From: Girardinichthys multiradiatus
Lineage: Eukaryota; Chordata; Actinopteri; Cyprinodontiformes; Goodeidae
DNA: 64,000 nt
Assembly: GCF_021462225.1 (NCBI RefSeq)
Contig: NC_061812.1
Coordinates: 39,938,675 to 40,002,674, forward strand
Reading direction: 5' to 3'
This document shows, one piece after another, positions 23,690 through 36,385 of the stretch (within the stretch, counting starts at the first letter, position 1; each line of letters starts with the position of its first letter). The notes below the pieces were generated by a model that saw nothing but the letters and a program-made list of their open reading frames with translations, had not been told where the DNA came from and made no database searches. The translations under genes and the position numbers were made by a program.

Positions 23690-23935
23690 ACAATGCCTTG
23701 TATTTGTTTGTTGAACATTTTTCATATTTTGTCATTTTACAATTACAAACTTTAATATATTTTAAGTTAGCTTATAATTATAAAGTGGGAAGAAAATTAC
23801 AACTAGCTTTCTACATTTTGCACTTATTTTCTGGCAGTAGAGTCAATAGGGGGTGGATATGTCTCTACTAGCTTTGCACATACCGATATTTGCAAAATAG
23901 CTCAAGTTCAGTCCTCAACAGCCTCTAAAATGTTT
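23690..23935 (-). mobile_element. Tc1 family C, left part of split copy
   Basis: ATTTTTCATATTTTGTCATT, then TTACAATTACAAACTTTAAT, and later GATATGTCTCTACTAGCTTT followed by GCAAAATAGCTCAAGTTCAG, is the antisense terminus and 3' transposase end of family C. Other pieces of what looks like one copy occur at 24440-24560 and 25740-26052. Confidence 0.55.
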
Positions 23936-24439
23936 TGTTCCAGGGCTGCCCTGTTTTTAGTTCCACTCATCACTGTCCTGGATCACTTCAGTAACAGTGG
24001 TGTCATCTGCAAACTTTAGGATTTTTTTGTTTAGTAAAATTAGCAAAGATAAAAAAGTACAGGTAAAATTGATCTTCTCTAGTAAATTGTGATTGACATT
24101 TACACATTTTCTATCAAAATAACTTGTCTTAGAATCGTGTCACTTTAAAAATACAGAAAAAGAACCTTATGACTGTGGGTGTTTTATTGCATGCTTTACA
24201 CGCATACATTATTACACATATATTATGCAAAATAAATGAACACTATGAAAAAGATCCACTGACTTTGAGCTACATGGATCAGGCGCACTAAGGAATATAT
24301 AGTTGTCATTATAATACTTATTTTGTTTTTGGTTTGTTTTACTGTATGTCACTTTGGTCTAACCTTCAGGGTTTTAAATGCGTTATACATAACTTTACAT
24401 TACAAACTACAAGTCAGCGCACAGTATAGTAGTTTTATA

Positions 24440-24560
24440 CGCTCCTTGCCCTGAGTGATTGTGGACACCATGCTCTTTCCATTGATTAAACAGTGCACTA
24501 TGAGACGTTCCAAGCTTGGGATATTGTTTTATAATAAAACAACTGGATACTCTGATCAGG
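24440..24560 (-). mobile_element. Tc1 family C, middle part
   Basis: CACCATGCTCTTTCCATTGA, then TTAAACAGTGCACTATGAGA and CGTTCCAAGCTTGGGATATT, match the antisense of the transposase helix-turn-helix region of this family. It stops where the MITE-like block begins. Confidence 0.5.
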
Positions 24561-24589
24561 AAGGCCAACTTTTTCCCAGGATGCCCGCT

Positions 24590-25640
24590 CGACCCTGAGA
24601 AGGTGTTGGGAGGCAGGAAAGCTCTAGCACAAATATTATGATTTATGAACAATGTCTCCCACCCCATGCATGATGCTGTAAAGGACTGCAGATTTACATT
24701 ATGTTCCTTTTCCATTAGTGCCTACTCTACTCAACTTGGATCGGGTCAGTGCTACTCTATACAGTTTGGTTAGTTTTCCATCATAACTGAGTACCATCTC
24801 AATGTGGGCAGGATCGTCAAAAGCAAGGCAGCCCCACAGTCCCAAAGAAGTGACATGATGTGATTTATAGTTGCCCAAAGACAACAACAGCCTCGACTGC
24901 TGCTTGATCTATGGCTTTTGTCAGACTCCGAGTGAAAGAAGAGCCAGAGAAGGCTGCAGGCAGCAAGACGATCGACTCTGGATCAGTACAGGAGTGAGAG
25001 AGAGAGAAGCCATGGAGCAGACTGAAGGGTTCAAGCTAGAGGATGTGTGAGGGTAAGCTAATGCTACCTAATGCTAGATTGCTATAGTGGTCGTATACAC
25101 AACTGCAAACAACAATTTAACGGTTAAAGATATTAGTTATTGAAATATGCTGAGACAAGTGAAGCTGCCCCATAACCAAACAGTGACCAACAGTCTTCTG
25201 ATGTTGCGTTTTCAGCACGACTCCGCATGGAACTGCCGCAACCAACCAGGTACTAAAAACAGTATTGACTCCAGGTAATTGTTACTTATCGTAACTAATG
25301 GAAAAGCCTGAAAAGGATGTAGAACCATGCTAAACCACGCATAATAGGGACGAGTGGAATAGAGGCATTAGAGACAGGCTGGCGCATCCTACATACCCAA
25401 AGAAGAATTATCATCTGTCCTTTTTCCCTGCAGATGTGTAGAACTATTACGCCACTACTCCCAACAAACAGAATAAATGATTTACATTCCTGCTAGGCCT
25501 TGCATAGGTTTCTATATAGTTGTAAACCTTGTTTTTGCACAGAAGCACGATTTGTAAAAATTTGTGTTTTTATAGCTTATCCTATTAGATATGTGATTTT
25601 GTTAGAATCAGAACTGTATAGGTTTCTCTAATAATGTATA
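24590..25640. mobile_element. MITE-like insertion with TTTTCCATTAGT ends
   Basis: CTTTTCCATTAGTGCC (about 24706-24722) and its inverted partner AACTAATGGAAAAGCC (about 25295-25310) look like terminal inverted repeats of a common fish non-autonomous DNA transposon. No coding sequence lies between them. The outer parts of the block are not assigned. It interrupts the Tc1-C copy. Confidence 0.4.
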
Positions 25641-25739
25641 TCGGACATTTTTGTACAGTTTCTAGTTGCTGATTTTATGGGTTTCCGTGTGCTTCATTTT
25701 GCTGCTGATTCTATTCTATTCTATTCCTGCTTTCAACAT

Positions 25740-26052
25740 CTCCTCAACTTTATCCCTGACGTGTTGTTTTATTGGTCTTCATGAAGCTTTTTGTTCACTA
25801 ATGTTCTCTAACAAACCTATGGGGCCTTTAGAGAACATCTGGATTTATGCAGAAATTAAATTACAGTTGGGCTCTATTTAATAATTAGGTGAAGGCTATT
25901 GGTTACACTGCACTTTATTACGGAGTATTATTTGTGAAAATGGTTGATTGTATCCTTTTCCTTCCACTTCAGGGTTTTAAGCTACTTTGTGCTGATTTTA
26001 TCACTTAATTCCAAACAAGTCAAAGTTGTGAGAATACTTTTGCAGACATTGT
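25740..26052 (-). mobile_element. Tc1 family C, right part of split copy
   Basis: CTCAACTTTATCCCTGACGT, then TTCACTAATGTTCTCTAACA, then AATAATTAGGTGAAGGC, ending TGAGAATACTTTTGCAGACA, corresponds to the start of the transposase gene (antisense), the 5' UTR and the terminus. Confidence 0.6.
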
Positions 26053-27404
26053 ATGCATGCAAATGTCTTATAGCATGTTTGTAGCCCTTGTGCTTTACAC
26101 TGTGGAGACCCATCATACGACTTCTCAGTGTTAGGCAATGAAGGATCCAAAGCCACAGACACAAGTCCAGTTCTGAGTGGACAAGTGGGCTTGTTGGTTC
26201 AGTTCTGCCTCTCACAGCAGGAGGGGGGTTCTAATTTGAACAGATGGCTGGAGCTGCACTGGCATGGACACTGACGATGATTCCACTGAGGAGACGGGGA
26301 TCACAGTATCCGACCCTCACACACATCTTTGAAATTCTGACATTCAGCTCACAACGAGAGGCTGCAACTGTAAAGTAGATCTATCAGACCTGTCAACATT
26401 TGATTCTGCTTTATCACCTGGAACGTAATAAAAAGAAAAAGAAAGTGAAAGATGATCATGTTCAAACGATTTCATGTAAATGTTTAAATATTGAAAAAGA
26501 CGAGCATCTAAATATTGCTTTTTCATCACAACATATCTGATCTAGTAATTATCATTGCAACAAAAGCAGCTGTATGGTGTTGTGCTGTTGGAGCAAAGTA
26601 AAAGTGTCAGGGATAGAGGCAGACCAAGCAGACAGAACACAGAGATATCGAGAAAAAGTACATCTTCATCAGCACCTTTACATTCCCTTCATATGATGTG
26701 TTCCAGATTTGCAAATAATGTTCGCAGTCTATTTCTCCACATATGTCCATCCAGATTTTTCTGTACATTCCCTTCTTTAGTTTGCCCTAAATAAAGCCCA
26801 GTTTTCAGTTTTTTATGCCTCTGACAAATAATGTATCTGAGTATAGAATTTAAGAATTTGGAGGCTTATAAAACACACATTTATTGGCACCCTGGTAAGG
26901 ATGTGTAAAAGCCTTCAAGTAAATAATCCGTCATTGCAGCAGAATAATCTCGCACTGAAAAATTTGAAAAACACAAAACTTTTCAGTGAGAAACTTTTAT
27001 TTTATTTTATTTTTTTATCTCTTTTTAAGAAATCATTGGTGTTGCATTTGTTAGGACAATTTACCTAAAGTAAATGTAACCTTTTTATTCACACTTTGCT
27101 TTTTCAGAGTTGATCAGAGATTTAAGGAACATCTAACTGGTAATCCATTGGATCCTGTTTCCCTGGGGTATAAATATCATTTGACACTAAGGCTCAATTT
27201 CGTTTAACCACTGGCCACTAGACTGGATGAGGAACCATATTTATCTCGGCACCACACACAGGAAGCATGATAGTAAGGTCGGTAACAAAAATGTAGGTTA
27301 AAAAAATCTCAACAGTCACTATTAGAGTACTACATAAAAAAACAACCCTTTTCAGAGTGAAAAAAAAAAACAACCCTTTTCTGTCCTACCATCACAAACG
27401 TACA

Positions 27405-29060
27405 TATATAGATCTTCAAAGATCCCAAATAGCAGGTGGTAATTTGCGTGTACTATAAATAAATTGCACGTGCAATAAGTGGGCGTGTTGTGTGCGATTT
27501 TCAAAGATTGCACGTGCAATGGATAACAGATGCGAACCGCCCAATTTAAATGAGGAAATTGCGTGTGCTACTGGCTGGAACAAGAGGAAAAGCCAACAGA
27601 TCCTCTACAGAAATATGTAGGGATTGTTACGCTGCATTATTATAAATGATCCAGTTGCTGATATTTTCCTTCCATTCCGTCCGGCCCTTGCTTTTCTGGA
27701 CTGTTGCAGTTAGTTAACTTTTGTTGTGCTACTCACAGCAGGTTTGTCATCTGCCTTGACAAAATTATGTCTCTTATCTTGCTTGATGTTACTCGCAACA
27801 ATCAATATTGACAATATAAAAGACAAATATGTCTATTAATTCTCACCGGCTTCTGTTGTTTTGTTTTGAGAGTATATGTTTGAAAAGTTCGGAGTTTATC
27901 ATAAACAGCCACAATATTTAAGCCTGAACATAATATTAGTAACATAAAAATAGATTGTTGTAGGAGTTGGCAATATGTATGTTATAGCTTTGCTAATTTT
28001 AAAACAATAACGTCCTGCAAAAAAGTTAAATCGAATATTTATGTATGTAAAAATAAATTATTTTCCAATGATTTTACTAAATTCGTTTTGTTTCTTTAAC
28101 AGTATTTTAATGATATACAATGTGTTTGATTGTTTAAATTGTTTTTTGGTAATACAAAATCATTTTTACCTGCATAAACAAAACCGTCCCCTGACATATG
28201 TTCACATTTAAACAATGTAATCCAACTGATCCAGCTCTGATTGCCCTGCAATGACATAACGTTACTGTCAATAATGCTAGTTTAGAGACAAGGCTAAAGC
28301 ATACAGTCTTTGTCACCACATGGAAAAACTGCCTTAAAATTGTGAAAAAAGTGATTTTAGCATCCAGTTTGCCAACAAAGGATTGAATCTACCTTATAAT
28401 GTCTTTAGTTCTTTCCTATTATTTATATTATCAACATGAAAGCACAGTGGGTCTTTCGCATGATGTGCGCGATGATCAGTTTTGCCATGATCAGGTTTGT
28501 GTGCGTTCAGGAGATGATTACTGACAGCGATGTTACGCTGAAATGATGTTGAATGAAGTTTTATCATGGGAGAAATATCATGCCTTTAATTTGTGATTGG
28601 CACAAATTCAAGCTTAGATAATCCTACATAGAATACTCTATTCCCACCTATTTTTAATATTTATATTTTTGACAACCCAAATCTGTTGGCACATGTACAG
28701 AAGGTTCCTGTCATCTGTCATTCTATCTATGCCTCTTCCTGGCCAAAGTGACAGCAGAAAGTTTTGCATCCCAGTTAGCACCTGCATTTAAAAAAAGTGC
28801 TAAATCCACACACAAAAAGTGCAAAAATTGCATTGCGGGTGGTAAGGGATGACATTTGCATATCGTCCTCCCATGGATTTGTGGATTTCGATCATTATCG
28901 TATGTTTTGCATATTGATGAAGGCAGATACGCTCAAAAGGTTGCACCCGCAGTTCTGCTGATTTTGCACACACTCGTTTGTAGATCATCTTTGCTGAATC
29001 AAACAGGTTTGTGTGTGGTTTTGTACATGCAAATCGTTTGAAGATCAGGCCCGTAGAGTA
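27405..29060. mobile_element. Candidate DNA transposon, weak
   Basis: GATCTTCAAA occurs near both outer limits, direct at about 27412 and inverted at about 29037-29046. Repeated CACGTGCAAT and GCACACACTCG motifs give a composition unlike the flanks. Terminal repeats are too poor to define the element, and I see no transposase. Confidence 0.25.
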
Positions 29061-29110
29061 CATTAAAAGCTACTGGGACTTCAATTTAAAATGTGCACTT
29101 TGGTCAGATG

Positions 29111-30608
29111 TGTTGGGACCCCAGCCATAGGTTACAACATTAAAGGCCAGTAAGAATTTTTCTGGGAATTTCAAATTAAATCGCATTAACCTACTTCCAG
29201 CACAGCCAGGAACTGAAGGAGAGTGGACTTCCCGTGACGTGACTGTTTGAATAAAAACCCAGCGTTCCAACAAACAGATCTCTTTCCATGTGGATCCCCT
29301 TGGGAACTGGACAAGGGAGGCACACGCGCGTATGTCTCCTTGCTTGCAAGCAGACATAACTCTTCAACTTGGATCCAAGAGTGTCATACGATCATGAGAT
29401 CATATGCACAAAGTTATGTAGGAATGAATTGCTGTTTGCAAATCCAGTATTTATTCAAATAAGGATACAAGCGTGACTCTACTTTTCTTTCTGAGGTCTA
29501 TAGAAGCAAATTGTGTTCCAGAGAGTTCCCAGCAGAAACCCTGTCTCTACAATGCCGAGTGGAGCGGTTCTCCTAATCTGACGGAAGGACAATGGGACCA
29601 CAACACTGCACGCCACTCTGTGTGCAATTCCGCCTGGCAGAACGAGCCGCCCACCCCACAGCTACAGAGCTTAGCTGCAAGTTAACCCTTTGTTTACCCA
29701 CACATGGATGTTTTCCTCAACGCCCAGGACAACTTCTCCTCAGCGTGGTTCACGTAAAAGGTGTTTGATTCTGGTAACCAGCTATAAGCTTCTTTTGTTA
29801 GCCCCAACCGCTGAGGGCTAAGAACATGTGCTCGCCCAGTTTATGAGTCAGCTGAAGATCATTTACCCAGAAAGGTTGTAAGTTTCCAGTTTACTACATA
29901 ATATTTACCTAAATATTATTAAATATTATTTTACTAAATGTGATAACTAATTAAACACCATTAAGAACCACTTATCCAAAAGGTTTGGTTCTTATTCAAA
30001 ATAATATTTCCTTAAATATTAGTTTAATAAATAAAGGCAGCTAATTAAACACCATTGAGAATTAGTCAATCAGAAGGTTGGTTTTATTCAGCAAATCATT
30101 CTTTAAAATATTATTTTATTAAAATAAGGTTTTATCTGATCTTGTATTGTGAATGGTTGTTTGAAGGTAAACCAATTATTACCTAAGTTAATTCCAAGAC
30201 TAATGTAACTTCATTTCCAGATTCTTCAAGATAATCCTTGGTTCTCATACATAAATAACATTGCATAGTAATGTTGCATCACTCTTTCGGTCATGGTTTA
30301 TAACTATCTTTGATGCACTTGTTTATAGCCCATTCATCTTCCTTATTATTTCATTTTGCTTGGTAGTTTAGTTTAGTTGGGTTAACTTATTTTTGTTAAT
30401 AAATTCTTGTATTTTAAAAAAAATTGTGAATTCATTCTGTGTGTATACAGAGTTTTGCTGTTCAATAATGCCAGAGCTTGGCTCATCCCTTTCAGTTTTT
30501 TTCCTAATACCACCACCTTATTGGGCTGGTATTCACATGACAACCCTTAACAGACTGAAATAATATTTATTCAAATATTAAATACTAAATATATTCATAA
30601 TCACAACA
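29111..30608 (+). mobile_element. Solo LTR, copy B (1.5 kb)
   Basis: It starts TGTTGGGACC and ends CACAACA, with a GATG duplication directly on each side (29107-29110 and 30609-30612). It is collinear with copy A (742-2559), but about 270 bp in the middle are absent. A TGACGTGA motif and a TATA-like GAATAAAAAC (about 29249) correspond to the promoter of copy A, and AATAAA (30398-30403) to its polyadenylation signal. No internal viral genes are present. Confidence 0.78.
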
Positions 30609-31084
30609 GATGAGACTGAGACTGAGCTTTTTGTCTACAAACATCAAGCTGGGTTTAGTGTAAAACAAAGACTGAATATGTGGAAAACCAGCTCAAATCC
30701 ACTGCTAATAAATAAATGTGACCTGCACTGTTCATGTGCCATCAGTAGAAGGAAAAGCAATAACTACACAATACAGCTGGGTGTCTGGTTTACTGTGTTA
30801 TAAATATATATGTAAATATTAGGCCATATCAATTTTTACAACATGATATATCATTAAAGGAAAGTGGCAGTTCAGAGTATTGTTTGTGCTTTTGTGCCCT
30901 GAAAGATAGAATATAAAAAATACTTTTCAATTCTACAAATTATAACTGATAAGCAATAAGGGTTATGTTGGGAGGTGTACATGATAGAAAACCTCGATTT
31001 CATTATACAAAACCATAGATGTTCACTTACTGCTTTAATCCAGCTAGTACAAATTGCAAAAGTAATCAATTAGAAATAGAGGAC

Positions 31085-31575
31085 CCACCAAAATTATTTC
31101 CACCCCTGGTAAAGGTGTGTACAAGCAACAAAATGATTGCTATGGGGAGCATGGAGATGCCAACCTTTGTTGTAGGTCTGTAGCACTGGTGGTATGATAA
31201 ACTTGAATACATGTTCATGATTTATGAAGATCAACACACATCTGTCTTATCTGAATGACACATTTGTGTCTTTCTCATTTTGAAGAGTGACTAAGACAAA
31301 CTGGATTCTGTGTAATTTCATATTTGGTAAAAGGGAAGGCTGCACATTATCAATTTATGTGAGCAACTTAAAAAGTGAAGTGTGATTTACAAACAATGCT
31401 TCAGCTGTATTGATTTAATAGAAACTGTTACCAGTGATGTTTCCCAATGAATAAATGTACTTAAATTAAAGGGATTATTTTTCTACATTTTTCCATGTTA
31501 GATTATGCTACGGCAATGGAATATCCATTTATTTTAGGGCTCTTCATATCCTTACCAGGGCTACCAATAAGTGCA
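31085..31575. mobile_element. Possible Tc1-type MITE beside exon 8
   Basis: ATTTCCACCCCTGGTAAAGG at the left and the inverted form CCTTACCAGGGCTACCAATA at the right look like diverged terminal inverted repeats enclosing about 490 bp with no coding content. The right end lies less than 50 nt from the exon 8 donor. Confidence 0.4.
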
Positions 31576-31621
31576 GTGGGTGGTGCATAATGTATCAATC
31601 AGAGGTACAAATGGGACTCAC

Positions 31622-31759
31622 CGTCCTGACTGTCAGTTCTGGTGGGTTGTCGTTGATGTCGGTGATAGATATGAGAGCGGTAGCCGTGTTGGAGAGCCCA
31701 AAGTTCAGATTGCCCTCCATATCTGTAGCTTGGACTATAATGGTGTACTGCGACACTTT
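31622..31759 (-). CDS. cdh4: cdh4 exon ~8 (end of EC2 into EC3)
   Basis: This is a 138-nt phase 0-0 exon between acceptor gttcacag and donor ACG|gtgagt. It encodes [19 protein letters not shown], then [12 protein letters not shown], then [14 protein letters not shown]. The previous exon ends in DRE, so the splice gives DRE|KVSQY, as expected for EC2. The DINDNPPE segment is the calcium-binding linker between EC2 and EC3. It lies 20.5 kb downstream (in gene sense) of exon 7 and about 10.2 kb upstream of exon 9. No frame disruption is present. Confidence 0.94.
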
Positions 31760-33884
31760 CTGTGAACAGAAACAGAGATCATGTTCAGTAATTGGTGATC
31801 TTGCAATAAATAGACACTGGATTCAGAAAGGAAACTAAATATCATCCACTGAGACACTGATGACCAAAGGCATATGGACTGCAAATCAGTGAATTTTGCC
31901 CAAATCCCAGCCTTGCATGGCATGCAGATAATCCTTTCGTTTATGAGGTAACGTTTACTGGGACAACTGTGTAAATGGAACAACTCACCTGCTCAAAATC
32001 ACACAGCAAAGAGTAGAATAAACAAAGAGAAACAAACACAAAAAGTTAAAGAGGGGAAACAATGAGTTGGTAAAAGACCCATTCATTAATGTCTAAAATT
32101 CTTGGCTCTCTGCTGTGGGAACAGACCTGGATCATCACTCATTTTAATGAAGGTGCCGCCACTTTACGATGCACAGGAGAGCTTTGGATAATGGAAGGAG
32201 GTGAAAGGGCTTTATCTAGTCCAGTTACTGTGAAGGGGAGGGGCTCTAGAGTGTGCTGCACCACAGGCTGCAAAATAATGTCGGAATTATGCCTGCTGTT
32301 TCTGGCCTCAAGAATGACATCTATAGACAAATGACAGCTACGCAGTTAGTCCCCCAACCCCAACACCTCCACCATAATTAGTTAGATACAATGAATGGAT
32401 GACCGCATGTATTAGAGTTCATTGCATTTTTCTAAGTGAGTAATCTGGAAAGTTACATTATTTTGTGATTGGCTGTAGATTTAATGTATCTAAATGATTG
32501 TGTTACACTTTAATGGGGATGTGGTGTTTTAATCAATGAAGTGAACTGGTTTAATTCAGTGGTTGACCATCAGTACAATATCAGTCATTAAATAATCTCC
32601 ATTGAGAGGTGATGTTCTTTGTGGTGATTTGAGGAGCATGGGATATTTTCTGGCACCTTGAGAGAAATGCCCTCTTTCTTGTTAAGAAATAGGAAGTATA
32701 AAGGAATCATCTGTAAAGGGTTAGCATGAGAGGAATGCTGATGCCTCCTATGTTCCTGTGTTGGCATCAGACTAGTCCTTCAAATTCCAGGTGACCTACA
32801 TACAGAGACTGTTGTTGTGCTTCCTTTCACTGAGGCAGTGAAGCTTCTAGCCAAACCAAGCAAGACTGGAAATATGTTTGTCTGTTTGTTACTGCTGAAG
32901 AGACTGTTGAGATCATGTCCACTCAGTAACAAAGTTAACAACTTGTCTCGGTGTGACCTAGATGACCTGAGCTGCCTGACACCCGTGTTGAGAGTGGCAG
33001 CATCTTGCCATCTGTGAGGCGAAGGCTGAAGGAACTGTGTGCCGAGGTTCACTGTCCACCAGACAGAGAAATGGAGTGGATTCCTGGACCCCCTGTCTAC
33101 TGGAGATCATTTGTTACAGTGAGTAATGACATGTTTCCAACCTGACATAAGGTGGGTTCCTCTTTCTAGAGTCCAATAAGCTCCAAATGACAAGTAGAGT
33201 TTGATCAGTCAAATAGTAACACTCAAAAACTTCATTTATTATTTCAGAGATATAACATATAATTCATAGCAGTAGAAGTTGTGTTTTGTGGTTCTTTGCT
33301 TTGTTCTTCCTTATAATCCGGATACTACTAAATCTGTATATGGTTAATTAATAATAACTTTAAACAAGTAAACTAAGTTAAGTTCTTACAATCTTTTATG
33401 TTTCTTTTTTACGTTTATCCAATCTACATAACATAAGGAATATTCTCTGCAAAATGTTGCATAAAAATTACTTAAAAAGTGAAGATGTGATCGTGAGGTT
33501 AAGAGTTGCATATGAAGAAAGCGCTTTCTCTTTGTTCTTCTTCTGCTGCAACTCTTTTAATACAGGCTTATTTTCTCTGTAGTGACATCTACTGTTTAAA
33601 ATGAGGACTGCAGTGAGAATAGTGTGTCTGAGGCTGGAATATAATATGCAACATTATTCATAATTTGTGTTGATGAGAGACTAATGAAAGAACCTACTCT
33701 CTAGCATAGCTGGAGCATAACAGGAAAACAGGCAGAAGAAACATGAAATGTTAAACATCGTTTAAATGCAGCTGAATAAAAATGAAGCGATACCATTAAG
33801 GCAGAGCATGAGCGTCCCCACTGACTGGCTCTGTCCGTGGTGCTGAAAGTTCAGGCTGTCCTTAGATTCACCACCTTCTTAGTT

Positions 33885-33886
<2 letters not shown>

Positions 33887-33938
<52 letters not shown>

Positions 33939-33947
33939 TGTGTGTGT
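33887..33947. repeat. (TG)n microsatellite
   Basis: About 25 uninterrupted TG units run to 33937, then a CTG break and more TG. The complementary reading produces only His-Thr repeats in short frames, which are not genes. Confidence 0.97.
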
Positions 33948-34499
33948 CCATATTGGCCGTAAATTATCCTCTCTGCTTTGTGGGTTTGTTTTATTCCTAT
34001 AAATCCATTTGGCTTCATTCTGCCATAGAAAAGAAAGGAAGTGAGAGAGAGAATGGAAATCAAGGACAGGCCACCATTCACTCCATGGGGCCCGCTCCTT
34101 TGTTCAACATCCACAATGAATCTTAGTGATGGTCTAATGTCTGTTTGTTGCTGTGCAAGCTTTAGCACATTCATCTGGGACCACACTCTCTAATGACTTG
34201 AAGTCCAGTGGCACTTTTGATTTCTTAAAGAAACAACAATAAACCCAAGCAGAGGTCTGGTAGTTACAGATCTGGTAAATAATGCGTCTTGCATTGTAGG
34301 CTGATTTAATTCTTTAGGTTGTGTCTTTTTTCTTCCCTCTGGGTTATTGTGTTCTTTTGGTAATGCACATTCTCAGCTTCTTTTGATCTCTTGAATGTTT
34401 TTTATCACGTCTTGGCTGTTCAGTGTTTCTCTGTGTGCCGCTTCTCAGCCTGTCTCTTTGCCTTTATCTCTTTGTCTCGCTCCGTTTCTTTTTAATACT

Positions 34500-34760
34500 A
34501 AAGGGATGCGGCTGATTGGGAGAACAGTCTGAGCTCCGAGGCCAGTTAAAGCCCCCAGCTGGTGCCGTTCAGCATCTCTCCGAGTCATTATGAAGTGCGT
34601 GGACATGGTAATCTGCACCAAACCAGCCCTATTAATGAAAACTCAATACTGGCTGCCCTTTATTAGATTCATAATGAAATATCAATACCATCTCACCTCA
34701 TCCACTGCCTCAGTAAACAGAACCCCCCACTGAATGTGCATCTCTGCAGACTCATTGAGA
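34500..34760. promoter_or_regulatory. Candidate conserved non-coding element
   Basis: This segment is free of repeats and has a complex mixed composition with clustered homeodomain-type cores: CTATTAATGAAAACTCAATA, then TTTATTAGATTCATAATGAA and ATATCAATACC, preceded by CCCAGCTGGTGCC (an E-box). That texture is common in vertebrate developmental enhancers, which are frequent in large cadherin introns. Conservation cannot be tested here. Confidence 0.3.
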
Positions 34761-35989
34761 TCCTGCACATGCATCAATCTTAAAATAGCAGCAGATGGTT
34801 ATGAGTAGCTAACAGGCTGGAGCTTTGATGAATGCGTCATCCTCAGGTCAGATAAAGAGAAACTGAGCCAGTAGGTGGTGCTGTTGTACGAGGGGGGGGG
34901 CATGCTGCCAGTGCGTGCCTTCCTGCCTTCCTGGGGTTATGTCACCCATCTGAGAGTAGTTACAAGTTTACGGCCCTCCTACTGCACACATATGTATCCA
35001 TTAACCCTGCGGTGAGTGGGAACAGGTGGGACTCAGACACGTAAAAGCACTCAGTGTACATGTGTTTATACACATCAAACGTACAAGCACAGAAACACTC
35101 TCCCCTGTCCAAAAGGGCCCTCTAATGAGTACAACAGAAGTGCTGAACAGAAAATCTCTCTGTCAGATTAAAGTCCACCACTGGCAGGAGACACAGCTCA
35201 CAACCAAACAGCAACAGTCCAGACCAAACTTAATCTGCACAAGCAATGAGCCATCAGAGACCAGAGAAACATCTGCATGCAGAGCTCTACCAACCATAAA
35301 AACCCCAATCCCTTTTCACACAGCCCAAATTAGACAGCTCACCGTCCAAGAGACTGAATACAAATACTGGCAAATGGCTTTACGTTACCAGTGTTGGCTT
35401 CTAAAATTGCCCAGCAGAGCAGCTGTCAGGTCAGGTGGAAATAGCTGGTTGCTCTTAATACGCAAATGAATGAGCTCCAGTGGGACTTTGTTAGCAAAAA
35501 AACAAAAAACAAACAAAAAGAAAGGGGATTTAATGTTGATGTGAGCTGGTGAAATCCAAGTGGAGAGTAATGGCTTTCTGGCAGCAAGACATCGAGAGGT
35601 GAAAAATTAACTCAACTAAGTGTGTCTGTAAAGGACTACTCAGGGAGGGTAAAAACTTGCAGACTAGATGAGTAAGACTTGCTGCTGTCTTAAATTGGGT
35701 GAATTTTGTTCTGGCTTGCTAGGCACCCACTGACCACACTCATTGGCTTGTCACTTGTAATCTGCGTCAAATGGTCCAATACTCTCTGCTCCCTTCTTTC
35801 ATTCCCTCTGTCAACTTCAGTGACCCCATAAGTCACTGACCTCATCAACCTAGCCTTGCTCTGAGCACTTATATATACAATAATGTTAACAATTTTAATT
35901 CATTTAATTAAAAGTTTGTTGGGTAAAACAAAATTCCATGGTGGCTATGAATATTTTTTTTCTGGGCATTCTCTTTTTTTTTTGTTTAT

Positions 35990-36255
35990 ACAGCAAGTAC
36001 TCAAATCACTGTGCCTTAAAGATATATACTTTTTGACACATTGGAACCACAAACTTCAGGAAACAAGATTTTATATTACTCTTCACAAAATAACTCAAAC
36101 TCAATCACACTGGACAAAGGAGGTCTCTGGACAGCAATTTGTAAGTCTTACCACAGATTCTTAATTGTATTTAGCTCTGTGCTTTGACTGTGCCATTCTA
36201 ACGCATGACTATGATTTGAGCTTAACCATCATGTAACTATGTCTATATGTTTAGT
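35990..36255 (-). mobile_element. Tc1 family C relic, part 1
   Basis: GGACAGCAATTTGTAAGTCT, then TACCACAGATTCTTAATTGT, then TTTGACTGTGCCATTCTAAC, is the antisense of the C-terminal transposase region (the SPDLNPIE area). A further piece of this copy is at 36897-36952. Confidence 0.6.
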
Positions 36256-36385
36256 TTAAGGGTTTCCAAAGTGGCACTGGGTCAAATTGCGGCCCCACCT
36301 ACCGCAGTTCAAGAATGGTACAAATCTGGCTCTTTTGCAAATGGAACTGATGCTCTTTTAGCTATTTTTTTAGGACAAGATTTTC

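Larger units (their letters stand above)
21450..31621 (-). other. cdh4: cdh4 intron ~8
   Basis: This is a 10.2-kb intron holding a broken Tc1-C copy, MITE candidates and solo LTR B. Segments 21450-23690, 26053-27404 and 30609-31080 show no gene or repeat I can identify. A short terminus-like line, GGCACCCTGGTAAGGATGTG, near 26887 resembles the termini at 31085. Confidence 0.88.

Noticed and set aside
33887..33947. His-Thr repeat protein on either strand
   Set aside because: It is the translation of a TG microsatellite.
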